Part shown: in pieces, positions 36,022 to 46,095 of the stretch | How the letters are laid out: each line of letters begins with the position of its first letter | Numbering within the stretch: position 1 is the first letter of the stretch | Source of the DNA: Streptomyces violaceoruber | GTDB taxonomy: Bacteria > Actinomycetota > Actinomycetes > Streptomycetales > Streptomycetaceae | NCBI GenBank assembly: GCA_000720805.1 | Contig: JODI01000006.1 | Location: 62,001 to 126,000, forward strand | Reading direction: 5' to 3' | Length of the DNA stretch: 64,000 nucleotides | Notes under the pieces: generated by a model | What the model was told of the DNA's origin: nothing | The model's input: only the letters and a program-made list of their open reading frames with translations | Database searches by the model: none | Position numbers and translations under genes: made by a program

Positions 36022-39000
36022 ATGACGTACTCCGCAGGTCCGCGCAGCCGCGCGAGACGTTGGGCGAGCCGGTTCGCCGGCCTGACCGCCGCGTCGCTGT
36101 TCCTGGGCCTCGCCGCGCCCGTCGTCCCCGCGCAGGCGGCGGGAGGCGCGGCCGGGAGCGTGACTGGAAGTGCCGCCGGGAGCGCGGACATCACCGACGG
36201 TCTGGCCCTCTGGTACAAGCTCGACGCCGCCTCCGGCAGCACCGTCACCGACGCCTCCGGCAACGGCCGCAGCGGCACGGTGAACGGCACCGCCGACTGG
36301 TCGGGCACCGGCCAGGGGCTCGCCTTCAACGGGTCCGACACCTACGTCAAGGTGCCGGACGACGTCATGAAGGGCATGGACGCGATCACCGTCTCGACGG
36401 ACGTGCTGATCGACTCGGCCCAGAGCACCCCGTACTTCCTCTACGGCTTCGGCAACTCCGGCGGCGGCAACGGGAACGGCTACCTGTTCACCACCGGCAA
36501 CGGCCTGCGGACGTCCGTCGCGACCGGCAACTGGTCGACGGAGCAGACCACGAAGCCCGCCGACGGCCACAACCTCACCCGCGCGGTGTGGAAGCACATC
36601 ACCTACACGCAGACCGGCACCACGGGTGTGCTGTACGAGGACGGCGTCGAGGTCGGCCGCAACGCGTCGGTCACCATCACTCCCGGCGCCATCGGCTCCG
36701 GCACCACGACCGCCAACTACATAGGCAGGTCCCTCTACTCCGGCGACAAACTCTTCAAGGGCCGGATCCGCGACTTCCGGGTCTACGACCGGGCGCTCGC
36801 CGCCTCCGAGGTGGAGCGGCTCGCCCTGCCCGTCACCACGCAGGGGGTCGCCGACGACAAGGCGGCACTGAGCCTCGGTGACACCGGCGCGGTGACAGCC
36901 GACCTCGACCTGCCCAGGACCGGGACGGCCGGCGGTTCCACGATCAGCTGGTCCAGCGACGACACCTCCGTGGTGTCGGACACCGGCGAGGTCACCCGCC
37001 CCGCCGCCGGCGAGGCCGACGGACACGCCACGCTCACGGCGACACTGAAGAAGGGCACCGTGACCGGCACCAAGTCCTTCGACGTCACGGTCCTGCCCGC
37101 CTTCGACGACGCCACGGCCACCGAGCAGGCCGCCCGGGCCCTCACCGTCCCCAACCTCGACGACGTACGCGGCAACCTGACCCTTCCCGCACGAGGCGAC
37201 TACGCCACCGACGTCACCTGGTCCTCCGCGAAGCCGGACGTCGTGACCGCCGACGGCGTGGTCCACCGCCCCGCGCACGGCGAGGGCGCCACCACGGTCG
37301 AGCTGACCGCCACCGTCACCAAGGGCGAGGCGAGCGCGACCCGCGTCCTCACCGCCAAGGTCCCCGAACTCCCAGTCAAGGAAGCCCTCAAGGGCTATAT
37401 GTTCAGCTACTTCACCGGCGAGGGCACCTCAGACGGCGAGCAGCTCTACTCCGCCCTCAGCAAGGGCAATGACCCGCTGAAGTGGCGGGAGCTGAACGAC
37501 GGCAAGCCGGTCCTGACCTCCACCCTCGGCGAGAAGGGCCTGCGCGACCCGTTCATCATCCGCTCCCCCGAGGGCGACAAGTTCTACCAGATCGCCACCG
37601 ACCTCAGGATCTACGGCAACGGCGACTGGGACGCGTCCCAGCGCACCGGCAGCAAGTCCATCATGGTCTGGGAGTCCACCGACCTCGTGCACTGGACGAA
37701 CCAGCGGCTGGTCAAGGTCTCCCCCGACAGCGCGGGCAACACCTGGGCGCCGGAGGCGTTCTACGACGCCGAGCTCGGCGAGTACGTCGTCTTCTGGGCG
37801 TCGAAGCTGTACGACAACGCCGCGCACTCCGGCGACACGTACAACCGCATGATGTACGCGACCACCCGCGACTTCTACACCTTCAGCGAGCCCAAGGTCT
37901 GGATCGACCGCGGCTACTCGGTCATCGACTCGACCATGATCCAGCACGACGGAACGTACTACCGCCTGTCGAAGGACGAGCGGAACAACACCTCCTCGAC
38001 CCCGAACAGCAAGTTCATCTTCGAGGAGAAGAGCGACTCGATCCTGAACCCGTCATGGGACGCGGTCGCCGAGGGCATCGGCAAGGGCGCGATGACCGCC
38101 GCCGAGGGGCCGTTGGTGTTCAAGTCCAACACCGAGGACAAGTGGTACGCATTCCTCGACGAGTTCGGCGGCCGAGGCTACCTCCCGTTCGAGACGAGGG
38201 ACCTCGACTCCGGCACCTGGACCCCGTCCACCGGCTACGACCTGCCGGCCAAGCCGCGCCACGGCACCGTCCTGCCGGTCACGCAGGCCGAGTACGACCG
38301 GCTGCTGCGCGCCTACCAGCCGGACCAGCTCGTCGAGAGCGTCCAGAACGTGTCCGCCAAGACGCGGATCGGCGAGGCGCCGGTCCTGCCGGCCACCGTG
38401 ATCGCCACCTACGCCGACGGCGTCAAGCGGCCCGTCGCCGTCGCCTGGGAGGACGTCCCGGCGTCGAAGTACGCCCAGGCCGGCACCTTCACGGTCACCG
38501 GCAGCCTGCCCGACAGTGCCGCGATCCCTGTCCAGGCCGAGGTCACCGTCTCCGAGGAGGGCCCCGACGTCCCGGCCGACCTGCTCCTGCACTACGGCTT
38601 CGAGGAGACCGGCGGCAACATCGCCCGTGACTCCAGCGGCCACGGCTACCACGGCACCTACGTCGGCACGCCGGACTTCGGCACCGGTGTGGACGGCGGC
38701 TCGTTCAAGATGTCCGGCGCCTCCGGCTCGCCGTACGTGAAGATCCCGAACGGTGTACTGAAGAACGCCGACAGCGTGACCGTGTCGACATACGCCAAGT
38801 GGAAGGGCGGCAACGGCTTCCAGTGGCTGTTCGGGCTCGGCCCCGACAGCGACAAGTACCTCTTCGCCACGCCCTCCAACGGCGGCAACAGCCTCTACTC
38901 GGCGATCACGAAGGCGAGTTGGTCGGCGGAGTCGAAGCTGACGGCCGGCTCGCAGCTCACGCCGGGCGAGTGGCGGCACGTCACCGTCACCCTCGACGGT

Positions 39001-41256
39001 TCGACCGGCACGATGGTCCTCTACGTCGACGGCGTCGAGGCGGCCCGCACGACGACCACCATCAAGCCGTCCGAGCTGTACGACGCGCACAAGGACTACA
39101 GCGGCTACATCGGCAGGTCCCTGTACTCGGCCGACCCCTACTTCGGCGGCGAGGTCGACGACTTCCGCATCTACGACCGCGCCCTCACGGCCGCCGAGGT
39201 CATGGAGCTCAGCGGCAACACCGCGGGCATCGCCAAGGCGACGCACCCGGCACTGAAGGTCGACGCCCTCGTCGACGACGCGGACAGCAAGGTCACGCTG
39301 CCGATGAAGGAGGGCACCGATCTGACCGCCCTGGCACCGGAGTTCACCCTCGCCCACGGTGCGGCGATCAGCCCCGCCTCCGGCAGCGTCCACGACTTCA
39401 CCGAGCCGGTGACGTACGAGGTGACCGGCGCGGACGGGAAGAAGCGCACCTGGACGGTGACCGCCCTCGTCATGAGGAGCCCGGTCCTGCCGGGACTCAA
39501 CGCCGACCCGAACATCGTGCGGTTCGGCGATACCTTCTACCTCTACCCGACCACCGACGGCTTCGACGGCTGGAGCGGTACGCGGTTCAAGGCGTACTCC
39601 TCCACCGACCTGGTCCACTGGAAGGACCACGGCGTCGTCCTCGACCTCGGTCCTGACGTCTCCTGGGCGGACAGCAGGGCGTGGGCGCCGACGATCGCCG
39701 AGAAGAACGGCAAGTACTACTTCTACTTCTGCGCCGACGCGAACATCGGTGTCGCGGTGTCCGACTCGCCGACCGGCCCGTTCAAGGACGCGCTGGGTCA
39801 ACCGCTGCTGAAGGCAGGCCAGTTCAGCGGCCAGATGATCGACCCGGCCGTGTTCACGGACGACGACGGGCAGTCGTACCTCTACTGGGGCAACGGCCAC
39901 GCCTACGTGGCCCCGCTGGGCGACGACATGACCTCCCTCGACACGTCGAAGGTCAAGGACATCACCCCCAGCGGCTACAACGAGGGCACCTTCGTCATCA
40001 AGCGCAAGGGCACCTACTACCTCATGTGGTCGGAGAACGACACCCGGGACGAGAACTACCGCGTCGCCTACGCCACCGGCCCCTCCCCCACCGGCCCGTG
40101 GACCAAGCGCGGCGTCATCCTGGAGAAGGACCTCTCCCTCGGCATCAAGGGCACCGGCCACCACTCGGTCGTCCAGGTGCCGGGCACCGACGACTGGTAC
40201 ATCGCCTACCACCGCTTCGCCCTCCCCGGCGGTGACGGCACCCACCGCGAAACGACCATCGACAAGCTGGAGTTCGACGCCGACGGTCTGATCAAGAAGG
40301 TCGTCCCGACCCTCACCGGCGTCGACCGGGTCACCGTCGTCCACGCCGGCCCGGACGCCGACGGCACCGAGGGCGACGCGATCCGGTTGAACGGGACGGT
40401 CTCCGGCGCGGGCCCTGCCAAGTGGACGGCCGAGGACGCCGCGCCCTGCGCCTTCGGCGACGCCACGGCGGCGAGGACGACGGTCACCTGCACCGACGAC
40501 GGCACCTACACGCTCACCCTGACCGGCGGCCGCAGCAGGGACACGGCAACCGTCGAGGTGTCCGACGCGGCGCCGGTCATCACCTCCGTCACCAACCCGC
40601 GCTCGCCCGTGTCGGTCGGCAACCCGGTGGTGGTCACAGCGCGGTTCACCGACCCGGGCACGCGGGACACCCACACCTGCGCGGTCGACTGGCAGGACGG
40701 GACCTCGCCGGCGGACGGCACGGTCACCGGCTCCGGCTGCCGGGCCGAACACACCTACACGAAAGCGGGCATCCGCCGTCCGGTGATCACCGTCGCCGAC
40801 GACGAGGGCGCCGAGGACAGCAGGACCCTGCCCGAGTCGGTCGTCTACGACCGCACGGCCGGGCCCGCGTTCGGCACCGGCGTTCTCACCTCCCCGGCCG
40901 GCGCCTACCCCCCTCAGCCGGACCTGACCGGCAAGGCCGCCTTCTCCTTCGGCGCCTTCTACACGAAGGGAGCCACCGTCCCCACCGGAACGGCGTCCTT
41001 CGCCTTCGGCCGCGCCCGGCTGACGTTCCGCTCGACCGGCTCCGACTGGCTCGTGGTGACCGGCTCCCGGGCCGTGTACCAGGGGTCCGGGGCGGTCAAC
41101 GGCACCGGCGGCCACGGATTCCGCATCACCGCCACCGACGACCCGGACACCTTCCGCATCAGGATCTGGAAGAAGTCCACGGGTGAGGTCGTCTACGACA
41201 GCACCACCAGCCCGAAGCCCCTGGGCGTCATCACCGTCGGCAGCCGCCGAGGGTGA
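36022..41256 (+). CDS. Secreted multidomain glycoside hydrolase: LamG, Ig-like, GH43, Ig-like, LamG, Ig-like, GH43, PKD-like
   Basis: A 1744-residue exoenzyme. The signal peptide covers about 1-38 (ends VVPAQAAGG). A LamG/concanavalin-like domain spans about 60-270, Ig-like linkers 273-450, a GH43-type five-bladed propeller about 457-767 (EKGLRDPFIIRSPEG carries the catalytic base Asp), another Ig-like linker 772-847, a second LamG about 852-1070, a third linker 1073-1150 and a second GH43 about 1154-1433 (LNADPNIVRFGDTFYLYPT). A tail of Ig/PKD-like strands and a beta-rich end domain follow. GH43 enzymes remove arabinose or xylose side chains from arabinan, arabinoxylan or arabinogalactan. 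The ATG at 36022 has AGGGA upstream and gives a proper signal peptide. Confidence 0.9.
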   Translation: MTYSAGPRSRARRWASRFAGLTAASLFLGLAAPVVPAQAAGGAAGSVTGSAAGSADITDGLALWYKLDAASGSTVTDASGNGRSGTVNGTADWSGTGQGLAFNGSDTYVKVPDDVMKGMDAITVSTDVLIDSAQSTPYFLYGFGNSGGGNGNGYLFTTGNGLRTSVATGNWSTEQTTKPADGHNLTRAVWKHITYTQTGTTGVLYEDGVEVGRNASVTITPGAIGSGTTTANYIGRSLYSGDKLFKGRIRDFRVYDRALAASEVERLALPVTTQGVADDKAALSLGDTGAVTADLDLPRTGTAGGSTISWSSDDTSVVSDTGEVTRPAAGEADGHATLTATLKKGTVTGTKSFDVTVLPAFDDATATEQAARALTVPNLDDVRGNLTLPARGDYATDVTWSSAKPDVVTADGVVHRPAHGEGATTVELTATVTKGEASATRVLTAKVPELPVKEALKGYMFSYFTGEGTSDGEQLYSALSKGNDPLKWRELNDGKPVLTSTLGEKGLRDPFIIRSPEGDKFYQIATDLRIYGNGDWDASQRTGSKSIMVWESTDLVHWTNQRLVKVSPDSAGNTWAPEAFYDAELGEYVVFWASKLYDNAAHSGDTYNRMMYATTRDFYTFSEPKVWIDRGYSVIDSTMIQHDGTYYRLSKDERNNTSSTPNSKFIFEEKSDSILNPSWDAVAEGIGKGAMTAAEGPLVFKSNTEDKWYAFLDEFGGRGYLPFETRDLDSGTWTPSTGYDLPAKPRHGTVLPVTQAEYDRLLRAYQPDQLVESVQNVSAKTRIGEAPVLPATVIATYADGVKRPVAVAWEDVPASKYAQAGTFTVTGSLPDSAAIPVQAEVTVSEEGPDVPADLLLHYGFEETGGNIARDSSGHGYHGTYVGTPDFGTGVDGGSFKMSGASGSPYVKIPNGVLKNADSVTVSTYAKWKGGNGFQWLFGLGPDSDKYLFATPSNGGNSLYSAITKASWSAESKLTAGSQLTPGEWRHVTVTLDGSTGTMVLYVDGVEAARTTTTIKPSELYDAHKDYSGYIGRSLYSADPYFGGEVDDFRIYDRALTAAEVMELSGNTAGIAKATHPALKVDALVDDADSKVTLPMKEGTDLTALAPEFTLAHGAAISPASGSVHDFTEPVTYEVTGADGKKRTWTVTALVMRSPVLPGLNADPNIVRFGDTFYLYPTTDGFDGWSGTRFKAYSSTDLVHWKDHGVVLDLGPDVSWADSRAWAPTIAEKNGKYYFYFCADANIGVAVSDSPTGPFKDALGQPLLKAGQFSGQMIDPAVFTDDDGQSYLYWGNGHAYVAPLGDDMTSLDTSKVKDITPSGYNEGTFVIKRKGTYYLMWSENDTRDENYRVAYATGPSPTGPWTKRGVILEKDLSLGIKGTGHHSVVQVPGTDDWYIAYHRFALPGGDGTHRETTIDKLEFDADGLIKKVVPTLTGVDRVTVVHAGPDADGTEGDAIRLNGTVSGAGPAKWTAEDAAPCAFGDATAARTTVTCTDDGTYTLTLTGGRSRDTATVEVSDAAPVITSVTNPRSPVSVGNPVVVTARFTDPGTRDTHTCAVDWQDGTSPADGTVTGSGCRAEHTYTKAGIRRPVITVADDEGAEDSRTLPESVVYDRTAGPAFGTGVLTSPAGAYPPQPDLTGKAAFSFGAFYTKGATVPTGTASFAFGRARLTFRSTGSDWLVVTGSRAVYQGSGAVNGTGGHGFRITATDDPDTFRIRIWKKSTGEVVYDSTTSPKPLGVITVGSRRG

Positions 41257-41317
41257 GCCGAGCCGTGCTCGGGCACCTCGCCGGGCACGGACCCCCACAC
41301 ACAGGAGGACCCCCCAC

Positions 41318-41950
41318 ATGTCTTCACGCGTGTCTCCACGACGGAACCCGGCGCCCACCTGGCGCAACAAGGCGGTCATGGCCGCCCTCGCAGCCGCCGT
41401 GCTGGCGGGACCCGGCGTCGCGCAGGCCGCCCCCGCGGCCGCGCCGGCAGCCCAAGGACGGGTGGCGGCGGCCGGCATCACGTGGACCCTCGAACGGGCC
41501 GCCAACCCCACCCAGGACCAGCAGACGGCGTACAACCTCATCACCTCGGCCATGAACGCCGCGGTGGCCCGCTACAACAACCTCAGCGACCTGGGCAAGA
41601 ACATCACCGTCCGCTACGACCCGGGGGTGCCCACCGCCGACGGCAACATCAACGGGACCATCCGCTTCGGCAACCGCGGCTACATGACCGAGCGGACCGC
41701 TCTGCACGAGATCGCGCACACCATCGGCGTGGGCACCAGCTCGGGCTGGTCCTCCCTCGGCGGCGGCGGAACGTGGCGCGGCGCCCAGGCCACGGCCCTC
41801 GTCAAGCAGTTCGACGGTTCCGGCGCCACGCTGTCCACCGGCGGCGGGCACTTCTGGCCCTACGGGCTCAACTACGACAACGAGTTCTCCGGCACGGCGG
41901 CCGACCGCCACGTCCGGATCGTCGCCGCGATGGTCCGTGACGGTCTGTAG
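41318..41950 (+). CDS. Small secreted metalloprotease-like protein
   Basis: A 210-residue exported protein. The signal peptide covers about 1-42 (MAALAAAVLAGPGVAQAAPA). The mature part has the zinc-binding motif HEIAHTIGVG (about 129-138), an extended HExxHxxG metzincin-like site, preceded by GTIRFGNRGYMTERTAL. The third zinc ligand is not certain. In related proteins this catalytic domain is often followed by a ricin-type lectin; here the protein stops after it. AGGAGG precedes the ATG. A bidirectional terminator separates it from the convergent GH106 gene. Confidence 0.8.
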   Translation: MSSRVSPRRNPAPTWRNKAVMAALAAAVLAGPGVAQAAPAAAPAAQGRVAAAGITWTLERAANPTQDQQTAYNLITSAMNAAVARYNNLSDLGKNITVRYDPGVPTADGNINGTIRFGNRGYMTERTALHEIAHTIGVGTSSGWSSLGGGGTWRGAQATALVKQFDGSGATLSTGGGHFWPYGLNYDNEFSGTAADRHVRIVAAMVRDGL

Positions 41951-41960
41951 GTTCGGGGAG

Positions 41961-41995
41961 TGACCCGTGGGGGCGGTGACCGCCCCCACGGGTCA
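41961..41995. terminator. Bidirectional terminator between convergent genes
   Basis: Perfect 16-base arms 41961-41976 and 41980-41995 around a 3-base loop, located between the stop codons of the metalloprotease-like gene (41950) and the rhamnosidase-like gene (42001). The strongest hairpin seen in the window. Confidence 0.88.
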
Positions 41996-42000
41996 TGTCG

Positions 42001-45000
42001 TCACGGGTGCACGACGACCTGGGCGTACGGCACCAACCGGACCGGGCCCGCGAGCCCGTACGCCTGCCGGGCGGTGGCGCCGAAGACGGTCGGCTGGGTG
42101 ACCCGGAGGCGGTTGATGAGCGGGGTCGCCACCTCGATCTCGATCACGTTGCCGCCACGCCGCAGGTGTCCGCCGAGGTCGACGACCGGATGGAGCCGGT
42201 CGCAGGGGGCCAGTCGGGTGCCGTTGACGGTGACCCGGAAGGTGTCGCTGACCTGTCCCAGTTCGAGGTACGCGCCGTGGGCCGGGGTCCAGTCGGAGGG
42301 CAGCACGACGGTGGTGCGGTAGCGGCCGATGCCCGCCGAGTCGGCCAGTTCCGGGATCTGCGACCAGGGCAGCAGGGTGTCCAGGGTGAGCGTGCGCCGG
42401 ACGACGTCGGTGCCGGCCGGGTCCGCGCCCGGGTACCAGTCCTCGACGTCGAGCCGCCAGCGCTCCGGCGTGACGGGCCCGGGGACCGAGCGGACGGTGC
42501 TGGTCACCGTACGGCCCCGGGAGAGCCGGGTGGTGTACGTGCCCGGGGCCGAGGCGCGCACGGCCAGGCCGCGGTCGGTGAACAGCACACGGTCGGCGTC
42601 GCTGCCGACGGCGTGCGGGCGGCCGCCGTCGCGGTCCCCGAAGAGGCCGGGCCGGCCGAGCGCGACGACCGTGGCCTGGCCGGGGTCGAGGGTGACGCGC
42701 ACGGTGATGGTGTCGCCGTTCTCGGTGTAGCGGCCGATGCGGGTCGCTGTTCCCGTCCAGGGGTCGAGGAGGTAGGGGACGGTGGTCCCGCGCCGGGTGC
42801 GGCGCAGGGTGACGTCGTGGTCGATCGCCGCGACCGGCGGCTTGACGGTCTCGGCGTGCTTGCCGTTGCAGAGGTAGTAGAAGTCGGTGTCGCCGCTGAC
42901 GCGGTGGGCGTTGAGGAGCGTGGACGGGGTGGCGTAGCGGGCGTCGGGGGTGACGCCGAGGGCGGTGAGGGCGTCGCCGACGGCGGCCTTGTCGGTGACG
43001 GCGGTGACGTGCGGCAGCGCGAGAAGGCGGGCCAGGACCTCGCGCAGCTGTTCCGTCTCGTCCTGGCCGGGCACACCCGGGGTGAGCGCCTGGTCGAAAG
43101 CACCGAGGACCACCATGGGCAGCCCCGCCCGTGCCAGCTTCAGCAGCTTGCGGGCGTCGGCGAGGGCGAGGGTCGGGGTGGAGCCGTAGAAGAAGTCGCC
43201 CTCGACGAACAGGGCCTTGTAGGCGGGTCCGTCGGGGGCGAGGCGTCCGCCGGAGACACGGGCGGAGGGCAGGTCGAGGAGCGGTCCGCTGAGGAACTGG
43301 TGGGTCCAGCCGAGGGGTACACCGGTGGCGGTGAACCAGGAGGCGCCGATGCCGGTGGCGGTGTAGCCGGTCTGCCGGAACACGGCGACGTCGGCGCGCG
43401 GGGTGCCGGTCTGCAGGACCCGGTGCACGCGGCCGAGGTAGCCGGCGATGTCCTCGGCGTGCCGCCAGGTGGGCTGCCGGGGCCCCCACGACTCGCCGTA
43501 GCCCGCGGCGCCGTTGTACGGGCTGAAGGCGGCGAATCCGGGCCAGCTCACTTCGGGGGCGGTGGCGTACGAGAACCCGTGCACGACGGTCTGGTTGACG
43601 CCGGCCGCGTACGCCCCGCCCATCGTCCTCAGGAATCTGTCCCACGTCGTGCTGTACGCCGAGCCGTTGTACGCGCCCGACTCGCAGGACAGGACGGTGT
43701 GCCCGGCCATGTCGCGTCCGCCGGCCAGGCAGCGGTAGTCGTCCAGGTTCTTGAAGCCCAGCGACTCGCCCTCGGGGATGTCGAGGACGGCCGCGGCCGC
43801 GATGGCGTCCGTCTGCAGTCCGTACGGCTGTGAGCGCAACGACATGCCGAGCGCGTGCGCCCAGTCCCGCAGGGCGGTGAGGTGGTGGGTGGTGAACAGG
43901 TCGGAGACGGTCTCCCAGAAGTCGTGCCGGATCTGCCGGGTGAGCTGCGCCTCGAACGTGAAGACCTGGTTGCTCCTGTCGAGGAGGAGAGCGGGCAGGT
44001 ACGGCAGGAGGGGGTGGCCGGTGCGCTGTGCGAAGGCCTCGGGCAGCGCGGAGGTCCACACCAGGGAGTCGGTCTCCAGCTCGACGGAGTCCTCGAAGAA
44101 GGCGCCGCCCGCGGCTCGGAGCAGTCGGCGCACCGTGCCGGTCAGGACGGCGCGCTCCCAGAAGCCGGTGACGGCGGCGGTGCCGGCGGGGCTGAGGTGG
44201 TCGACGACGTAGGCGGCCGGGGAGGAGTGCGGGCCGGACTCGGGCTGCTGGCCGGTGCCGCGCCGCCAGGTGGAGATGAGGACCCAGTCGCCGTCGGCGG
44301 GGGCGGTCCAGGTCAGGAGGCCGTCGCGGACGGTGGGGGTGAGGTCGCGGACACTGGCGAGGTCGAGGCCGGTTTCCTTGCGCGTGGAGTGGGCGGGCTC
44401 GACGCGGGCGGCCTGGACGGCGAGCAGGCTGCGCCGGGTGACTCCGGAGGCGGCCTCGTGGACGGGTTCGGGGACGGGGCCCTGGTAGGTGGCGCCGGCG
44501 GTCACCAAGGCGCGGCCGTGGGCGAGTTCCTGGGCGGCGGCCTCGTCGTCGGGGGTGACGCCGGGGACGGCGACGGGCCAGCTGGGGCCGAGGGTGAGGT
44601 CGACGGTCAGGCCGCGGCGGGCGGCCTGGCGCAGGGCGGCCTCGACACCGTCGCGCCAGGGAGTGCTGCCCCAGCCGTGGTGCGCGGTGTCGAGGACGGA
44701 CTTGTCCTTGACGCTGTGGTGGACGGCGGCGATCTCGGCTCCGCCGAAGCCGGCGTCGGCGATCTGGTCGATCTCACGGGCGATCTCCGCCGGGTCCACC
44801 AGACCGTCCGGCCACCACCAGCGGAACTTGGGCCGCACCGAGCGTGGGGAAGTGGCGAACCAGTCACCGGTGAGGTCCTGACGACCGGTCAGGGGGAGAG
44901 CGGCGGCTCCCGGCGAGCCGGCCGCCGCGAACGTCACGCCGACGCCGGCGGCCAAGGAGGCGGCCAGCATCGTGCGCCGGGATGTCCCGCCACGCCGCGG

Positions 45001-45015
45001 GATGGAGTTCTGCAT
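42001..45015 (-). CDS. Secreted glycoside hydrolase, GH106 alpha-L-rhamnosidase-like
   Basis: A 1004-residue enzyme with a Tat-type signal peptide (SIPRRGGTSRRTMLAASLAA). The N-terminal region PKFRWWWPDGLVDPAEIAREI and the following TIM-barrel-like part with FGGAEIAAVHHS are typical of GH106, as is the beta-sandwich C-terminus with YLELGQVSDTFRVTVNG. GH106 enzymes cleave terminal alpha-L-rhamnose from plant glycosides and rhamnogalacturonan using a calcium-dependent site. The ATG at 45015 follows GGGGCG; the frame opens 24 codons further up but the signal peptide fixes the start. A LacI operator lies 19 bp upstream. Confidence 0.85.
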   Translation of the reverse strand: MQNSIPRRGGTSRRTMLAASLAAGVGVTFAAAGSPGAAALPLTGRQDLTGDWFATSPRSVRPKFRWWWPDGLVDPAEIAREIDQIADAGFGGAEIAAVHHSVKDKSVLDTAHHGWGSTPWRDGVEAALRQAARRGLTVDLTLGPSWPVAVPGVTPDDEAAAQELAHGRALVTAGATYQGPVPEPVHEAASGVTRRSLLAVQAARVEPAHSTRKETGLDLASVRDLTPTVRDGLLTWTAPADGDWVLISTWRRGTGQQPESGPHSSPAAYVVDHLSPAGTAAVTGFWERAVLTGTVRRLLRAAGGAFFEDSVELETDSLVWTSALPEAFAQRTGHPLLPYLPALLLDRSNQVFTFEAQLTRQIRHDFWETVSDLFTTHHLTALRDWAHALGMSLRSQPYGLQTDAIAAAAVLDIPEGESLGFKNLDDYRCLAGGRDMAGHTVLSCESGAYNGSAYSTTWDRFLRTMGGAYAAGVNQTVVHGFSYATAPEVSWPGFAAFSPYNGAAGYGESWGPRQPTWRHAEDIAGYLGRVHRVLQTGTPRADVAVFRQTGYTATGIGASWFTATGVPLGWTHQFLSGPLLDLPSARVSGGRLAPDGPAYKALFVEGDFFYGSTPTLALADARKLLKLARAGLPMVVLGAFDQALTPGVPGQDETEQLREVLARLLALPHVTAVTDKAAVGDALTALGVTPDARYATPSTLLNAHRVSGDTDFYYLCNGKHAETVKPPVAAIDHDVTLRRTRRGTTVPYLLDPWTGTATRIGRYTENGDTITVRVTLDPGQATVVALGRPGLFGDRDGGRPHAVGSDADRVLFTDRGLAVRASAPGTYTTRLSRGRTVTSTVRSVPGPVTPERWRLDVEDWYPGADPAGTDVVRRTLTLDTLLPWSQIPELADSAGIGRYRTTVVLPSDWTPAHGAYLELGQVSDTFRVTVNGTRLAPCDRLHPVVDLGGHLRRGGNVIEIEVATPLINRLRVTQPTVFGATARQAYGLAGPVRLVPYAQVVVHP

Positions 45016-45033
45016 GTGTCGCCCCAGGATTGT

Positions 45034-45047
45034 TTGAATCGTTTCAA
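45034..45047 (-). promoter_or_regulatory. LacI-type operator upstream of the GH106 gene
   Basis: TTGAATCGTTTCAA is a 14-bp palindrome with the central CG of LacI-family sites and a single mismatch in seven pairs (consensus TTGAAACGTTTCAA). It lies 19 bases before the GH106 start codon, where it would block transcription. No LacI gene is in the window. Confidence 0.72.
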
Positions 45048-45277
45048 TACGCAGCAAACGCCGGAACGCTAAGCCCGGAGTTCCCAAAGGGTCAAGATCG
45101 GCGCCTCAAATCCCTTCCCTGCGCGCTCACTTGACGGTTCTGGTCCAGACCTTTACCGTCGCGACGCGCCACCAGGTTCATGGATGTGCTCACCGTTCAC
45201 TCAACTGCACCCTTCGCTCCGCCGCGTCCACCCCACTCCCACACCTCCACAACCCGCAACCCGCAAAGGACGGCACC

Positions 45278-46054
45278 ATGATCCGGACCCGAGTTCTCAC
45301 GGCGACCACCGTCGCGGCCGTCGTCACCTGCGTGACCGTCCTGGGCACCTCCGGTGCCGACGCCGCCGACCCGAAGGTCGCGCCGGGGGGCAACTTCGAC
45401 CTGTCGGTCTGGCAGTTGCAGGAGCCCGTGGGCTCTCCCGGCTCGCCCACCACCATCCCCTCGTCCCGGCTGCGGGGGCCGAGCGGATACCAGGACGCGT
45501 ACTTCTACACCGACACCCGCGACGGCGCGATGACCTTCTGGGCGCCCGAGAAAGGTGTCACCACCCCGAACTCCAAGTACGCCCGGTCCGAACTGCGCGA
45601 GATGAACCGCGACGGCGGTGCGGCCGACTGGTCGCTGAGCGGCAGCCACCGGCTGAACGCGACTCTGCGCGTGGTGTCCGTGACCTCCAACGTGTGCGTG
45701 GGCCAGATCCACCTCGGGTCCGGCGGCTCCTCCACCAAACCGCTGGTGGAGCTGTACTACCGGGCGAACGGTGACATCGTCGTCGGCACCGAGAACTCGC
45801 CCGCGGGCGGCCAGACCACGCACACGGTGGGACACGTGGCGGTCGGCAAGACCTGGAGCTACACCATCGCGGTCTCCGGCGGCGACACCATCGACCTGAC
45901 CGTCAACGGCAGCACGACGCACTACCCGATTCCCTCGTCGTTCTTCCCGTACAAGCAGTACTTCAAGGCCGGTTCCTACAACCAGTCGTCGTCCGAGAGC
46001 ACGACGAAAGGGGCCCGGGTCGCCTTCTACGGGCTGAACGTCTCACACGGCTGA
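45278..46054 (+). CDS. Secreted alginate lyase, PL7 family
   Basis: A 258-residue polysaccharide lyase. Signal peptide about 1-29 (ends ADAADP). The jelly-roll core shows the three PL7 active-site motifs: RSELREM, QIHLG and YFKAGSYNQ, with the catalytic Tyr, His and Gln. It cleaves alginate (mannuronate/guluronate) by beta-elimination outside the cell. The ATG at 45278 has AAAGGA upstream; the open frame starts at 45131 but lacks a signal peptide there. Length and lack of extra modules suit a compact single-domain enzyme. Confidence 0.9.
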   Translation: MIRTRVLTATTVAAVVTCVTVLGTSGADAADPKVAPGGNFDLSVWQLQEPVGSPGSPTTIPSSRLRGPSGYQDAYFYTDTRDGAMTFWAPEKGVTTPNSKYARSELREMNRDGGAADWSLSGSHRLNATLRVVSVTSNVCVGQIHLGSGGSSTKPLVELYYRANGDIVVGTENSPAGGQTTHTVGHVAVGKTWSYTIAVSGGDTIDLTVNGSTTHYPIPSSFFPYKQYFKAGSYNQSSSESTTKGARVAFYGLNVSHG

Positions 46055-46063
46055 CACCCATGA

Positions 46064-46078
46064 GCGCCGCCTCGGCGC
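46064..46078. terminator. Short hairpin between convergent genes
   Basis: GCGCCG at 46064-46069 and CGGCGC at 46073-46078 pair around a 3-base loop, between the stops of the PL7 gene (46054) and the Cip1-like gene (46096). Confidence 0.5.
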
Positions 46079-46095
46079 GATAGCTCCCCGGCGCG

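Noticed and set aside
38053..41553. 1166-codon minus-strand ORF opposite the GH43 gene
   Set aside because: Antisense shadow; the plus frame has signal peptide, two GH43 and two LamG domains.
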